Assembly (NCBI RefSeq): GCF_000981225.1
Contig: NZ_LAJC01000054.1
Coordinates: 1-42,253, forward strand
Source: Allosalinactinospora lopnorensis
Lineage (GTDB): Bacteria > Actinomycetota > Actinomycetes > Streptosporangiales > Streptosporangiaceae
DNA length: 42,253 bases
Direction of reading: 5' to 3'
The first letter of the stretch is position 1. Every line of letters begins with the position of its first letter. The notes under the pieces are model-generated. The model made no database searches and was not told the origin of the DNA. It saw only the letters and a list, made by a program, of their open reading frames with translations. Below, piece after piece: positions 30,343 to 38,918 of this stretch. Made by a program: the position numbers and the translations under genes.

Positions 30343-30642
30343 TGGTACTCCAGAAGGCAGGAAGGAACAACAGACGGGAGTTGAAAAAAGGGGGGTGGCA
30401 CCTAGGGAGGTCGAGCGATGGAACGGCGCCGGGAATGCCCCTCGTGCGGGACACCTCGCGTAGCAACCACAGGACCCCCGTTACGAAATCCCGGCCCTTC
30501 CTTTGTCTCGGCGTGATGTGAACCACCGATTGATAAGGCGAGCACACTGGGCGGTCCCGGGGTTGTGAAGACAGCCACCCTGGGACGAACATCGGGTTCT
30601 CGATAAAATTGCAGGTCAGAGCGCGATGAAGGAGGAGGGGGT
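30343..30642. other. Divergent promoter region of the efflux pump and DUF523 genes
   Basis: 300 bases without a gene. For the plus-strand gene a TAAAAT at 30604-30609 could be a -10, but no good -35 is placed for it. For the minus-strand gene the leader includes six T preceded by six C (plus strand A6G6 at 30384-30395). Confidence 0.4.
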
Positions 30643-31143
30643 ATGCAAAGGGTCCTGGTCAGCGCCTGTTTGATGGGGAAGCGTGTGCGTTTCGACGGCC
30701 GCGCTAAGACGGTGGAGGACAGCATCGTCGAGCGGTGGCGCTCCGAGGGGCGGCTCGTGGTCTTCTGTCCGGAAGTGGCGGGCGGGCTTCCCGTTCCGCG
30801 GCCGCCGGCCGAGATCGAGTCGGCCAAGGGGGCCGGGGCCGTGCTGCGGGGCGATGCTCGCATGCGTACTCCGCAGGGCGCCGATGTCACCCGGTTCTTT
30901 CTCGCCGGTGCCCACGCCGCTCTTGCCACGGCGCAAACACACGGGGCCAGGATGGCCCTGCTGAAGGAGTCCAGTCCCTCGTGCGGTCTGCACCGCGTCT
31001 ACGACGGCGGTTTCACCGGCATGACCGTCCCCGGGCCGGGTGTCACGGCGCAGGTGCTGCTCGACCACGGCATCAGCGTCTTCAGCGAGGACGAGATCGA
31101 AGCCGCGGCCGCCCACCTGGACGAACTGGAAGGGGCGCGCTGA
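30643..31143 (+). CDS. DUF523 family protein
   Basis: 166 residues. The cysteine motifs of the family are all present: VLVSACLMGKRVRFDG (Cys9), FCPEVAGGLPVPRPPAEI, and LLKESSPSCGLHRVYDG. The set suggests a metal or Fe-S site; relatives are discussed as desulfidases, but function here is not established. ATG 30643 has a very strong GGAGGAGGGG site. Transcribed alone; followed by a terminator and tRNA-Pro. Confidence 0.9.
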   Translation: MQRVLVSACLMGKRVRFDGRAKTVEDSIVERWRSEGRLVVFCPEVAGGLPVPRPPAEIESAKGAGAVLRGDARMRTPQGADVTRFFLAGAHAALATAQTHGARMALLKESSPSCGLHRVYDGGFTGMTVPGPGVTAQVLLDHGISVFSEDEIEAAAAHLDELEGAR

Positions 31144-31173
31144 CCTCCGGAGCGCGAGGCGGCCGGCCCGGCC

Positions 31174-31210
31174 GGGGCGGAACGAGGCAACTGGTGACCT
31201 GTTCCGCCCC
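31174..31210 (+). terminator. Terminator after the DUF523 gene
   Basis: GGGGCGGAAC (31174-31183) pairs with GTTCCGCCCC (31201-31210); the inner AGG/CCT can extend the stem. Lies 30 bases after the stop codon. Confidence 0.6.
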
Positions 31211-31321
31211 AGGCGCATCCGCCCGGGCTGACCGCATTCGTGCCGGAAAAGCTGTCACGAACAGCCTGGAGAATGCGATAGAGTCATACTCGTTGGCCGG
31301 GCAAGAACGCCCGGGCGGCGC

Positions 31322-31395
<74 letters not shown>

Positions 31396-31412
31396 CAGAG
31401 GAACAAGCAGCT

Positions 31413-31449
31413 CAGAAGGGGTGCCATCCGATGGATGGCACCCCTTCTG
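31413..31449 (+). terminator. Terminator of the tRNA-Pro transcript
   Basis: Perfect 17-base arms (31413-31429 and 31433-31449) with a 3-base loop, starting 18 bases after the tRNA end. The stem ends in CCCCTTCTG, a weak T region. Confidence 0.85.
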
Positions 31450-31610
31450 GCGTTGTGGGAGCCAAACGGGGTCCCTACGTCACTCGCCGGCGGCTGCACC
31501 GCCCCTACTCGCTCGGCCGGAAGTATCATGCTCGGCCTTCCTCACGCGCCCCCGAGCTGTCGCAGCGGTGCCCTAGGTTCAATGTCTCCCCCCATCCGCA
31601 GAGGAGCCGC

Positions 31611-32792
31611 ATGGGCATTAAGGACCTGACCGACCGCACCGCCGTCCTGCACGCTCTCGCGCGCTACGACGAGTTTGGACGCGACGCCTTCCTAGAGGAA
31701 TCTCAGTTCGGAACGGCCAGGCGCTACTTCCTGCAGCACAACGGAAAGCTGTATGAGGCCAAGGCGATCGCCGGTGTTGCGTACCGAACCCAATTCCCCG
31801 AGCGAAGCCAGGAAGACTTCAGCGGTGGTAAGGAGCACGCGAACGCTCCTATGGAAACCATGGGATTTACCGTGCTAGACCGCGAGACGTCCACGGTCGA
31901 CGAGGAGCGAGTCTGGCGACTCGCCATCTGGAGCCACCTCCGGGCCACCCACAAGGATCTCGACAAGGTGGAGCCAGCGACTCTGCGCGCATTCGGTGCC
32001 TATGGAGGAGCACAAGGCGTCTGGGTTGACACCCAGCGCACGTCCAAATTCTTCACTGAGGGCGTGACCGTTGGCATCCTTCACACGGGAGTGCACTACC
32101 CGGATGAGCTCTCTGAGGACGGCATCTTCTACCACTATCCAGTGACGAAACGTCCCGTCGGGCGGGATCGCAGCGAGGTGGCAGCTACCCAAGCAGCCGG
32201 ATCGCTCCAGCTCCCCATATTCGTCATCACAAAGCCAACCCCTCGTTCGTCCGTGCGCGCCGTGCGACTCGGCTGGGTCGGCGGCTGGGATGACGCCAGT
32301 AAGTTGTTCCTGATCAACTACGGCGACGAACCGCCCGCTTCGCTCATCACCGAGGACCGATCGGATGAAGAGCCCTTTGAGCCCATGGCCACGCGTCAAA
32401 GCAAGAAGCAGCGCGCTGTTACGGAGCGCCCCGATCAGAACCGTTTTAAACTCAGGGTCTTGAAGCGCTATGGCTGGCGTTGTCCGTTGTCGGGAGTGAC
32501 GGTGCCGCAGATGATCGAAGCGGCGCACCTCATCCCACACGCGATGAACGGCACGTCTGATCCCCGTAATGGGTTGCCCCTCAACGTGGCTTTGCACCGG
32601 GCTTTCGATGCGAACCTGTTCGGCATCGATCCGGAGACGTTGGACGTGGTCGTCCCCCGCGATGGCCATTCGCTCGCTGACCTGGGCATCATCACGCCTC
32701 ATCTGCGTGACTTGGCTCAGCTCCCGCACAGAGAAGCGCTGGAGTGGCGCTACAACGAATGGAAGCGCCGTGCCGCGCCACCTGAGGAGTAG
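31611..32792 (+). CDS. HNH endonuclease with ScoMcrA-like N-terminal domain, probable type IV (modification-dependent) restriction enzyme
   Basis: 393 residues. Residues 1-85 match the N-terminal head domain of ScoMcrA-like enzymes: LHALARYDEFGRDAFLEESQ, RRYFLQHNGKLYEAKAIAGV, EDFSGG. Residues about 95-240 form a probable SRA/PUA-like reader of modified bases (VTVGILHTGVHYPDE, IFYHYPVTKRPVGRDRSEVA). Residues 280-370 are an HNH_2 nuclease: RFKLRVLKRYGWRCPLSGV, EAAHLIPHAMNGTSDPRNGL, LHRAFDANLFGID, with the HNH histidine and asparagine residues visible. No methylase partner is adjacent, which fits a type IV system against foreign modified DNA. GAGGAG precedes ATG 31611. The gene has more A/T-ending codons than its neighbours, a sign of recent transfer. 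The middle-domain assignment is the weakest part. Confidence 0.8.
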   Translation: MGIKDLTDRTAVLHALARYDEFGRDAFLEESQFGTARRYFLQHNGKLYEAKAIAGVAYRTQFPERSQEDFSGGKEHANAPMETMGFTVLDRETSTVDEERVWRLAIWSHLRATHKDLDKVEPATLRAFGAYGGAQGVWVDTQRTSKFFTEGVTVGILHTGVHYPDELSEDGIFYHYPVTKRPVGRDRSEVAATQAAGSLQLPIFVITKPTPRSSVRAVRLGWVGGWDDASKLFLINYGDEPPASLITEDRSDEEPFEPMATRQSKKQRAVTERPDQNRFKLRVLKRYGWRCPLSGVTVPQMIEAAHLIPHAMNGTSDPRNGLPLNVALHRAFDANLFGIDPETLDVVVPRDGHSLADLGIITPHLRDLAQLPHREALEWRYNEWKRRAAPPEE

Positions 32793-32816
32793 CAATGGCA
32801 CGGCGCCCCGCGATGG

Positions 32817-33797
32817 CTAGTCGAAGATGCCATCCATGGCTTCGGCGCCGCCGGTGATAACAGGCCGGATCTGCTTGCGGTAGACGGCCTCGGTGACTGA
32901 CGTTCCGCTGTGGCCGACCAGCCGGGCGATGTCCTCCAGCGGCACACCAGAGTCCGACATCAGCGAGACGAAGCTGTGCCGTAACTCCCGCGGCGTCCAC
33001 TCTTTTGGCGTCAGGCCGGCGCGCTTGACCACGCGGCGGAAGTCTCGGCGGACGTTGTGCGCGTCCAGTTCGGTGCCGACCTTCGAGGTGAACACCAGGT
33101 CGGTGGCCTGCCACGCCTTCCCCGCGGCGCGGCGTTCGGCCACCTGGCGGCTGCGTTGCACGCGCAGCGCCACCACGCAGCGCCTCGGCAGTGCCAGCGT
33201 GCGGCGGGAGCGGCGCGTCTTGGTGTCGCCGCCGGCGCGTACCGAGCGCCATACGGCGATGTAGGGCGTATCGCCGGACAGTTCCACGTGATCCCAGGTG
33301 AGCACCCGCAGTCCTTCGGTGCGCGCCCCGATCAAAAACGACAGCACCACATAGGCGTAGAGCCGGAATTCCTCGGCGGCGGCCAGCAGTGCCCTGGCCT
33401 GAGCTAGCGTGAGCGCCTTCGAGGGGCGCCCCGCGGCTTTTCCCTCGGGCACGTCGCACAGCGCCACCACATTGCGCTTCACCTTGTCGCGCGCCTGGGC
33501 GTGCTTCACTGCGTGGTTGAGAATCGAATACAGCAGGCGCAGCGTGCGCGTGCTCAGTTCCTCGGACTTGTCATCAAGCCAGCCGTCCACATCATCGGCC
33601 CGCAATTCGCGCAGCTTGTAGCTACCCAATGCGGGGATTATGTGCTTTTCCGCCAGCATCCGGTAGTTGTCGACGGTGCCCGAGTCGCGTCCACGTAGGC
33701 CGCTCTTCAGCCACGCATACACGGCGTCGGCGACCGTGTAACGGGTGGGCTCGGCCGGAAGACCGTCCGATGTTCTGTTGTCCTGTCCGCGGGTCAT
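32817..33797 (-). CDS. Tyrosine-family integrase, N-terminally truncated
   Basis: 326 residues. Core-binding domain (TVADAVYAWLKSGLRGRDSG, LAEKHIIPALGSYKLREL) and catalytic domain: Arg in LIGARTEGLRVLTWDHVEL, WTPRELRHSFVSLMSDSGVP, LVGHSGTSVTEAVYRKQ with the nucleophilic Tyr. Box II reads R-E-L-R where H-x-x-R is usual; this is also my recollection of relatives. Complete actinomycete relatives carry about 80-100 more N-terminal residues for arm binding; here the frame starts at ATG 33797, without a ribosome site, 14 bases after the methyltransferase stop. It converges on the HNH gene with a 24-base gap. No excisionase is seen. Confidence 0.85.
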   Translation of the reverse strand: MTRGQDNRTSDGLPAEPTRYTVADAVYAWLKSGLRGRDSGTVDNYRMLAEKHIIPALGSYKLRELRADDVDGWLDDKSEELSTRTLRLLYSILNHAVKHAQARDKVKRNVVALCDVPEGKAAGRPSKALTLAQARALLAAAEEFRLYAYVVLSFLIGARTEGLRVLTWDHVELSGDTPYIAVWRSVRAGGDTKTRRSRRTLALPRRCVVALRVQRSRQVAERRAAGKAWQATDLVFTSKVGTELDAHNVRRDFRRVVKRAGLTPKEWTPRELRHSFVSLMSDSGVPLEDIARLVGHSGTSVTEAVYRKQIRPVITGGAEAMDGIFD

Positions 33798-33811
33798 ACG
33801 CGCTTGCGGGC

Positions 33812-34408
33812 TCAAAGGACGGCATCGCGAAGGGTGGTCTCGTGTCCGTCGTGTCCGGTGGCCGATCGGGCCCTGGCCTCGGCGATGGCGATGTCCCACC
33901 GGTCGGGGCGGGACCGGCCGCGATCTCCTCGGCCGTGAAGTACACGTCCGGTGCCGGGGCGTGTTGCGGGCCTGATGGGTGGTGGCCGACGATGAGCAGC
34001 GTGCCGCCCGGTGCGACCGATGCCGCCAGCCGGCGGAACAGTGCCGCGCGCGACGCCGCCGGGTACACGTAGTGGGTGGAGACGAGATCGAAGTGTTCCT
34101 CGGGGGGCGTCCAGCCGGTCAGGTCGGCCTGTACCCAGTCTATCCGGCTCGTGATGCCGGCGGCGAGGGGTTCTGCGTGCTCGCGCGCGCGGCGCAGCGC
34201 GGTGGTGGCGATGTCCACCGCCGTCACCGCCAGCCGCGCGAGGCGAGCCAGATGCGTCGGCTCCCTCGCCGCAGCCCGCGTCCAGTGCCGTGCCGGGTGC
34301 GAGATCCCCGGCCTCCGGCGCCAGTTGCGGGTTGGGCCGCCTGCCGCAGATCGCGGTATGGCCGCGGTACCGCTCTTCCCAGTACGCCTTGCCGAATTCT
34401 TCGGACAC
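33812..34408 (-). CDS. Class I SAM-dependent methyltransferase, with three apparent base deletions
   Basis: About 199 residues after repair. Start GTG 34408 has a GGAGGG site: MSEEFGKAYWEERYRGH, then motif I ALDAGCGEGADAIWLA, RVTAVDIATTALRRAREHAE (motif post I), HFDLVSTHYVYPAASRAALF, and VAPGGTLLIVGHHPSG. The frame must be changed near 34251 and 34230 (giving DAIWLASRGWRVTAVDIA) and near 33910 (giving DRWDIAIAEARARSATGHDG). Each is one missing base. It starts 16 bases after the flavoprotein gene and forms an operon with it. Substrate unknown. It could be decay, but intact coding between the breaks favours sequence error. Confidence 0.75.
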   Translation of the reverse strand: MSEEFGKAYWEERYRGHTAICGRRPNPQLAPEAGDLAPGTALDAGCGEGADASGSPRAAGGDGGGHRHHRAAPRARARRTPRRRHHEPDRLGTGRPDRLDAPRGTLRSRLHPLRVPGGVARGTVPPAGGIGRTGRHAAHRRPPPIRPATRPGTGRVLHGRGDRGRSRPDRWDIAIAEARARSATGHDGHETTLRDAVL

Positions 34409-34424
34409 GATTTCCCTCCGTGAT

Positions 34425-35441
34425 TCACCTGCCGTGGCGACGGCCGCCCGTCACCTGTTCACCAGACGCGCTTCGGACTCGGGTAAGCGGGTCCCGGTGG
34501 GCGGCGACCGCCTGGCGGGTGTCCTCGGCGACCAGGTCGGCGTTGATCTGGGCCGCCGCGGCAGCGCCCGCCGCCGCGGCGGTACCGACCTGGGCGGCCA
34601 GATCGGTGACGTTGCCCGCGACCCACACCCCGGGCACTTCGGTACGGCCGGTCGCGTCGGAGGGGATGTGCTCACCCATTCCCCCCGGATGTTCCGCCGG
34701 CCGCAGTCCGAGCGCCGCCAGGAAGCCTGTGCGCGCCGCCATCCGCGAGGAGATCGCCAGCACCTCGCGGCTGACCACCGTGCCGTCGCCCCGCCGCACT
34801 CCCACGAGACGGTCCTCGACGATCTCCAGGGCCGCCACCTCGCCGTCCACCACGCTGATGCCGCGGGCAGCCATCTGCTCCGCCTCCTCGCCGGCCGGCG
34901 GCGCCATGGTGTGGGAGAAGAGCGTGACATCGGCGCTCCACTGGCGAAACAGCAATGCCTGGTGCACCGCCAGCGGCCCATTGGCCAGTACACCGATGGC
35001 CCGGTCGCGGACCTCCCAACCGTGGCAGTACGGACAGTGCACGACATCCCGGCCCCACCGGGCCCGCAGCCCCGGTATGTCCGGCAGCTCGTCAGTCAGC
35101 CCGGTGGCCGCCAGCATCCGGCGCGCACGGACCGTCCGGCCGTCGGCCAGTGCCACCGCGAACCCGTTGTCCTCGCGAGCCACGGCGTCGACCTCGCCGG
35201 GCACCACCTGAGCGCCGTAGCCGCGGACTTCCGCCCGACCGCGCTCCAGCAACTCGACCGGCCCGATCCCGTCCCGGGCCAGCAGCCCATGCACACCCGC
35301 GGCCGGGGCGTTGCGCGGAGCGCCCGCGTCGATCACCACCACCGACCGCCGCGCCCGAGCCAGCATCAGCGCCCCGCTCAACCCCGCAGCGCCACCGCCG
35401 ACCACCACCACGTCATAGCCGTCTCTCAGTTGATCGGTCAC
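34425..35441 (-). CDS. Thioredoxin-reductase-like FAD/NAD(P) oxidoreductase
   Basis: 338 residues. FAD motif YDVVVVGGGAAGLSGALMLA at the N terminus, redox pair in VVHCPYCHGWEV (CxxC), NADPH-binding IGVLANGPLAVHQALLFRQW, and the C-terminal FAD part GVWVAGNVTDLAAQVGTAAA. Resembles thioredoxin reductases that lack a known thioredoxin partner. GTG 35441 is preferred (GGAGGT seven bases before); ATG 35465 would add 8 residues. Divergent from the XRE-cupin gene with an 79-base gap, so control by that regulator is likely. The methyltransferase follows in the same operon. Confidence 0.88.
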   Translation of the reverse strand: MTDQLRDGYDVVVVGGGAAGLSGALMLARARRSVVVIDAGAPRNAPAAGVHGLLARDGIGPVELLERGRAEVRGYGAQVVPGEVDAVAREDNGFAVALADGRTVRARRMLAATGLTDELPDIPGLRARWGRDVVHCPYCHGWEVRDRAIGVLANGPLAVHQALLFRQWSADVTLFSHTMAPPAGEEAEQMAARGISVVDGEVAALEIVEDRLVGVRRGDGTVVSREVLAISSRMAARTGFLAALGLRPAEHPGGMGEHIPSDATGRTEVPGVWVAGNVTDLAAQVGTAAAAGAAAAAQINADLVAEDTRQAVAAHRDPLTRVRSASGEQVTGGRRHGR

Positions 35442-35481
35442 CGTGACCACCTCCACGGCAATCATGCGAGCCCACCCTCCA

Positions 35482-35511
35482 TTGCCGCAAACTTTGTTGC
35501 CGATATGGCAA
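35482..35511 (+). promoter_or_regulatory. Promoter/operator of the XRE-cupin gene
   Basis: TTGCC at 35482 and 35497 and the inverted pair TTGCC-gatat-GGCAA (35497-35511). A -35 TTGCCG (35482-35487) and a -10 TATGGC (35504-35509) with 16-base spacing put the transcript start at about the ATG, so the message may be leaderless. The palindrome overlaps the -10, a position for autorepression. Confidence 0.4.
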
Positions 35512-35520
35512 ACTGGCGGC

Positions 35521-36126
35521 ATGGACAACGACCTCGACCAGGCACTCGGCGCGGTCGCACCCCGGCTACGCGCGTTGCGCCAGCAGCGCGAAACCACGCT
35601 GGCCGACCTGTCGGCCGCGACCGGCATCTCGGTGAGTACCCTGTCCCGGTTGGAGACCGGTGACCGCCGGCCGACCCTCGAACTACTGCTTCCCCTGACC
35701 AGAGCCCACGGCGTCACGCTCGACGAACTCGTCGACGCCCCACCCACCGGCGACCCGCGCATCCACCTGCACCCGGTCACCCGTCACGGCATGACCATGC
35801 TGCCCCTGACCCGCAGGGCCGGCGGCATCCAGGCGTACAAGCTCGTGCTCCCGGCCGGCAGCCGCCCAAGGGAACCCGATCCACAGACCCACGAGGGCTA
35901 TGAATGGCTCTATGTCCTCAACGGACGGCTGCGGCTCGTCCTCGGTGAACACGATCTGGTGCTCTCACCGGGCGAAGCCGCCGAGTTCGACACCCGCGTA
36001 CCGCACTGGTTCGGCGCCGCCGACGCCGAACCGGTCGAGTTCCTCAGCCTGTTCGGCAGGCAGGGCGAACGCGCACACCTCCGCGCCCGCCCCAAGACAG
36101 AACACCAACCCGAACGACCCGGCTAG
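35521..36126 (+). CDS. XRE-family regulator with C-terminal cupin domain
   Basis: 201 residues. HTH at residues 13-67 (RLRALRQQRETTLADLSAAT, GISVSTLSRLETGDRRPTLE) and a cupin barrel at about 105-185 (HEGYEWLYVLNGRLRLVLGE, LSPGEAAEFDTRVPHWFGAA) that probably binds a small effector. ATG 35521 has no ribosome site, in line with leaderless expression. Divergent from the flavoprotein/methyltransferase operon that it probably controls. Confidence 0.88.
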   Translation: MDNDLDQALGAVAPRLRALRQQRETTLADLSAATGISVSTLSRLETGDRRPTLELLLPLTRAHGVTLDELVDAPPTGDPRIHLHPVTRHGMTMLPLTRRAGGIQAYKLVLPAGSRPREPDPQTHEGYEWLYVLNGRLRLVLGEHDLVLSPGEAAEFDTRVPHWFGAADAEPVEFLSLFGRQGERAHLRARPKTEHQPERPG

Positions 36127-36167
36127 GGCCTTCCGTCGAACGATCTTGCGTGGTGGATCATGGCCGG

Positions 36168-36590
36168 GTGGTACGTCGTCGTGAACTGTCCGAGCGGAAT
36201 GGGAGTTCGTCCGGCCGCCGCTGCCCGTGACCGCGCAGGGCCGCAAGCGGCTGGACGACCGGAGAGGCCTCAACGGGATCGTGTGGAAGTTCCGGGCCGG
36301 GACGGCCCGGCGGGACGCACCCGGGCGTTACGGGTCCCGGGCCACGCTGCGCACCTGTTTCCGCCGCTGGGCCGAGGACGGCACCTTCGCGGCCGGCGAC
36401 ATCGACTGGCCGGTGTCGGCTGACTCCGCCGTCGCCCGGCCCATCGTCGCAACCGATCGGGCCCCACACAGAAAGGTAGGGCGGCCTGACCAGCAGGACC
36501 CACCTGGCCTGCGATTCCACAGGCGGCCGCTCGCCCTGGTGGCGACGACTGACAGTGAGGATGTGTGGTGGCTTCTCCGATGGGTCTGAC
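36168..36590 (+). pseudogene. Remnant of an IS5-family transposase
   Basis: Joining frames gives an IS5 transposase start: VVRRRELSE, then EWEFVRPPLPVTAQGRKRLD, GLNGIVWKFRAGTARRD, TCFRRWAEDGTF. Next comes AAGDIDWPVSADSAVARPIV after an internal gap, then GGLTSRTHLACDSTGRPLAL. Much of the catalytic part and the 3' end are missing, so it is inactive. Terminal inverted repeats could not be recognised. Confidence 0.75.
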
Positions 36591-36778
36591 CCGAACACCA
36601 GGCCGTGCGGACACCGCGGCACCCGGATTCTGAGAGTGGCGCAATCAGTGGTGGGGGGGCCGGGGACGGAAATAAGGTGAGAGTTCAGAGTCGGCGCCGG
36701 TACGCCTTGCGGAGGACCGGGGAGGTCGCGCGGTGTTCCCGGGCGCACGGGACGAGCGAGCCAGGTCGGGAGGTGGCT

Positions 36779-38611
36779 GTGGCGGCGACCCAACGACCCG
36801 CGGCGGACGCTTCGCGGTATCCGCCGATCGCCGACCACGGGCTGATCGGTGATCTGCGCACCGTGGCGCTCGTGGGGACGAACGGCACGATCGACTGGTA
36901 CTGCTGCCCGCGCTTCGACGGGCCCAGCGTGTTCGCCTCGATCCTCGACGCCGACCACGGCGGGGCCTTCGAGCTGGCCGCCGACGTGCCCGCGAAGACC
37001 AAGCAGTTCTACTTCCCGGACACCAATGTGCTGATCACCCGGTTCTTCGCCGAGGACGGGGTCGGCGAGATCCAGGATTTCATGCCGATCGCCGAGGACC
37101 CGCGCGAGGCCGGCAGGCACCGGCTGATCCGTCGGGTCGTGTGCGTTCGGGGATCGCTGCCGTTCCGCGCTCGGGTCGCCCCGCGCTTCGACTACGCGAG
37201 GCGGCGGCACACGCTGCGCGTCGACAACCGCCAGGCGGTCTTCGAGTCGGAGTCGCTGGTCCTGGCGCTGTCCACCAGCGTGCCGCTCGAGCAGGACGGC
37301 CCTGACGTGTGGGCGGCGTTCAAACTCAACGAAGGCGAAACCGCCGTGTTCGCCCTCGATCAGGTCGGCGACAATGTGGCGCCCCGGCCGTGCCCGCTGA
37401 CCGAGGCAGAGCACGAGTTCGCCGCCACGGTGCGGTTCTGGCGGCGCTGGCTGTCCGCCTCCCGCTACCGGGGCCGGTGGCGGGAGATGGTGCACCGTTC
37501 CGCGCTGACACTGAAACTGCTCACCTATGCGCCGACCGGGGCGATCGTGGCCGCTCCGACGACGAGCCTGCCGGAGAGTATCGGGAGTGGGCGCAACTGG
37601 GACTACCGCTACGTGTGGATCCGCGATGCCGCGTTCTGCCTCTACGCCCTGCTGCGGCTGGGATTCACCGAAGAGGCCGCGGCGTTCATGGACCTCCTGT
37701 CCGAGCGCATCGATGTCCGCGGCTGCGCCGACTCCTCGGGCCCGCTGCAGATCATGTACGGCATCGACGGGCGCAGCGAACTCCCCGAGCACGAACTGGC
37801 GCACCTGGAGGGCTACCGGGGCTCTGTTCCGGTCCGGGTGGGCAACGCCGCGGTCGACCAGCTCCAACTGGACATCTACGGGGCCGTCATCGATTCCATC
37901 TACCTCTACGACAAGTGGGGCACACCCGTCTCCAGCGACCTCTGGGACAGGGTGGTCGCCGTGGTCGACTGGGTCTGCCGCAACTGGGACCAGCCCGACG
38001 AAGGCATCTGGGAAACCCGCAGCGGCCGCAAGAACTTCCTGTACTCCCGGCTGATGTGCTGGGTGGCGATCGAACGTGCCATGCGTATTGCCACCCGCCG
38101 GGGGCTGCCCGCCGACCTAACCCGCTGGCGCCGCGTCCGCGACACGATCTACCGCCAGATCATGCAACGCGGGTGGTCGGACAAGCGGCACGCGTTCGTC
38201 CAGCACTACGGCGGCGACGTCCTCGACGCCGCGGTACTCATGATGCCACTGGCCAAGTTCGTCTCTCCCACGGACCCCAAGTGGCTGTCCACACTGGACG
38301 CACTGAGGGAGCAGCTCGTGTCCGACTCGCTGGTCTACCGCTACGACTCCCAGGCCAGCCCGGACGGCCTGCAGGGCAGCGAAGGCACGTTCTCGATCTG
38401 CTCCTTCTGGTACGTTGAGGCGCTCGCCCGCGCCGGACACCTCGAAGAGGCCCGACTGGCCTTCGAGAAGATGCTCACCTACGCCAACCACCTCGGCCTC
38501 TACGCGGAGGAGATCGGCCGCACCGGTGAACAACTCGGCAACTTCCCCCAGGCCTTCGCCCACCTCGCGCTGATCAGCGCCGCATTCAACCTCGACCGCG
38601 TCCTCGGCTAG
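36779..38611 (+). CDS. GH15 glucosidase (trehalase/glucoamylase type)
   Basis: 610 residues, intact. N-terminal beta-sandwich (YPPIADHGLIGDLRTVALVG, GTIDWYCCPRFDGPSVFASI) and a C-terminal (alpha/alpha)6 barrel. Catalytic-region motifs: GRNWDYRYVWIRDAAFCLYA, GSEGTFSICSFWYVEALARA with the general acid Glu, HLGLYAEEIGRTGEQLGNFP with the general base Glu. Cytosolic, no signal peptide. Actinobacterial relatives hydrolyse trehalose or alpha-glucosides. GTG 36779 follows GGGAGG with 5-base spacing; GTG 36773 overlaps that site. Confidence 0.9.
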   Translation: MAATQRPAADASRYPPIADHGLIGDLRTVALVGTNGTIDWYCCPRFDGPSVFASILDADHGGAFELAADVPAKTKQFYFPDTNVLITRFFAEDGVGEIQDFMPIAEDPREAGRHRLIRRVVCVRGSLPFRARVAPRFDYARRRHTLRVDNRQAVFESESLVLALSTSVPLEQDGPDVWAAFKLNEGETAVFALDQVGDNVAPRPCPLTEAEHEFAATVRFWRRWLSASRYRGRWREMVHRSALTLKLLTYAPTGAIVAAPTTSLPESIGSGRNWDYRYVWIRDAAFCLYALLRLGFTEEAAAFMDLLSERIDVRGCADSSGPLQIMYGIDGRSELPEHELAHLEGYRGSVPVRVGNAAVDQLQLDIYGAVIDSIYLYDKWGTPVSSDLWDRVVAVVDWVCRNWDQPDEGIWETRSGRKNFLYSRLMCWVAIERAMRIATRRGLPADLTRWRRVRDTIYRQIMQRGWSDKRHAFVQHYGGDVLDAAVLMMPLAKFVSPTDPKWLSTLDALREQLVSDSLVYRYDSQASPDGLQGSEGTFSICSFWYVEALARAGHLEEARLAFEKMLTYANHLGLYAEEIGRTGEQLGNFPQAFAHLALISAAFNLDRVLG

Positions 38612-38691
38612 CGGGCCGTGTCCGCGTCCTGAGTCGTCCGCCGCGGCCGCCCCGCATACGGCCCTGATCCGGTAGCCGTCCTTGGCGAAGA

Positions 38692-38730
38692 GGCGGCACC
38701 GGGCCGCTGAGGGGCTGGCCCGGTGCCGCC
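38692..38730 (+). terminator. Terminator after the GH15 gene
   Basis: GGCGGCACCGGGCC (38692-38705) pairs perfectly with GGCCCGGTGCCGCC (38717-38730) over an 11-base loop, about 80 bases after the stop. Confidence 0.75.
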
Positions 38731-38899
38731 ACGTGGAGTCGGCGCCGCGGCCGCCGCTCGGAGTCTCTCCTTCTCCTCCCGGTTTTGTGGCGCCGTCCCG
38801 CCTCGCTTGGGGCGGGATGCCCAGGTCGTAGACAACTCCATCCGGACCGGACACGGCCGGACCGTAATCCGGAATACGGGAAGTTCCTCAGGAGATTCC

Positions 38900-38918
38900 C
38901 AGGAAACGACGTTTCCTG
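38900..38918. promoter_or_regulatory. 19-base palindrome, candidate operator
   Basis: CAGGAAACGACGTTTCCTG is perfectly symmetric about its central A. The odd length without a loop and the AT-rich setting favour a protein-binding site over an RNA hairpin. No adjacent regulator is obvious apart from the HTH-like gene at 39363. Confidence 0.4.

Noticed and set aside
33629-34072. Plus-strand frames across the methyltransferase region
   Set aside because: The minus strand has SAM-motif sequence with a ribosome site; the plus frames have none.
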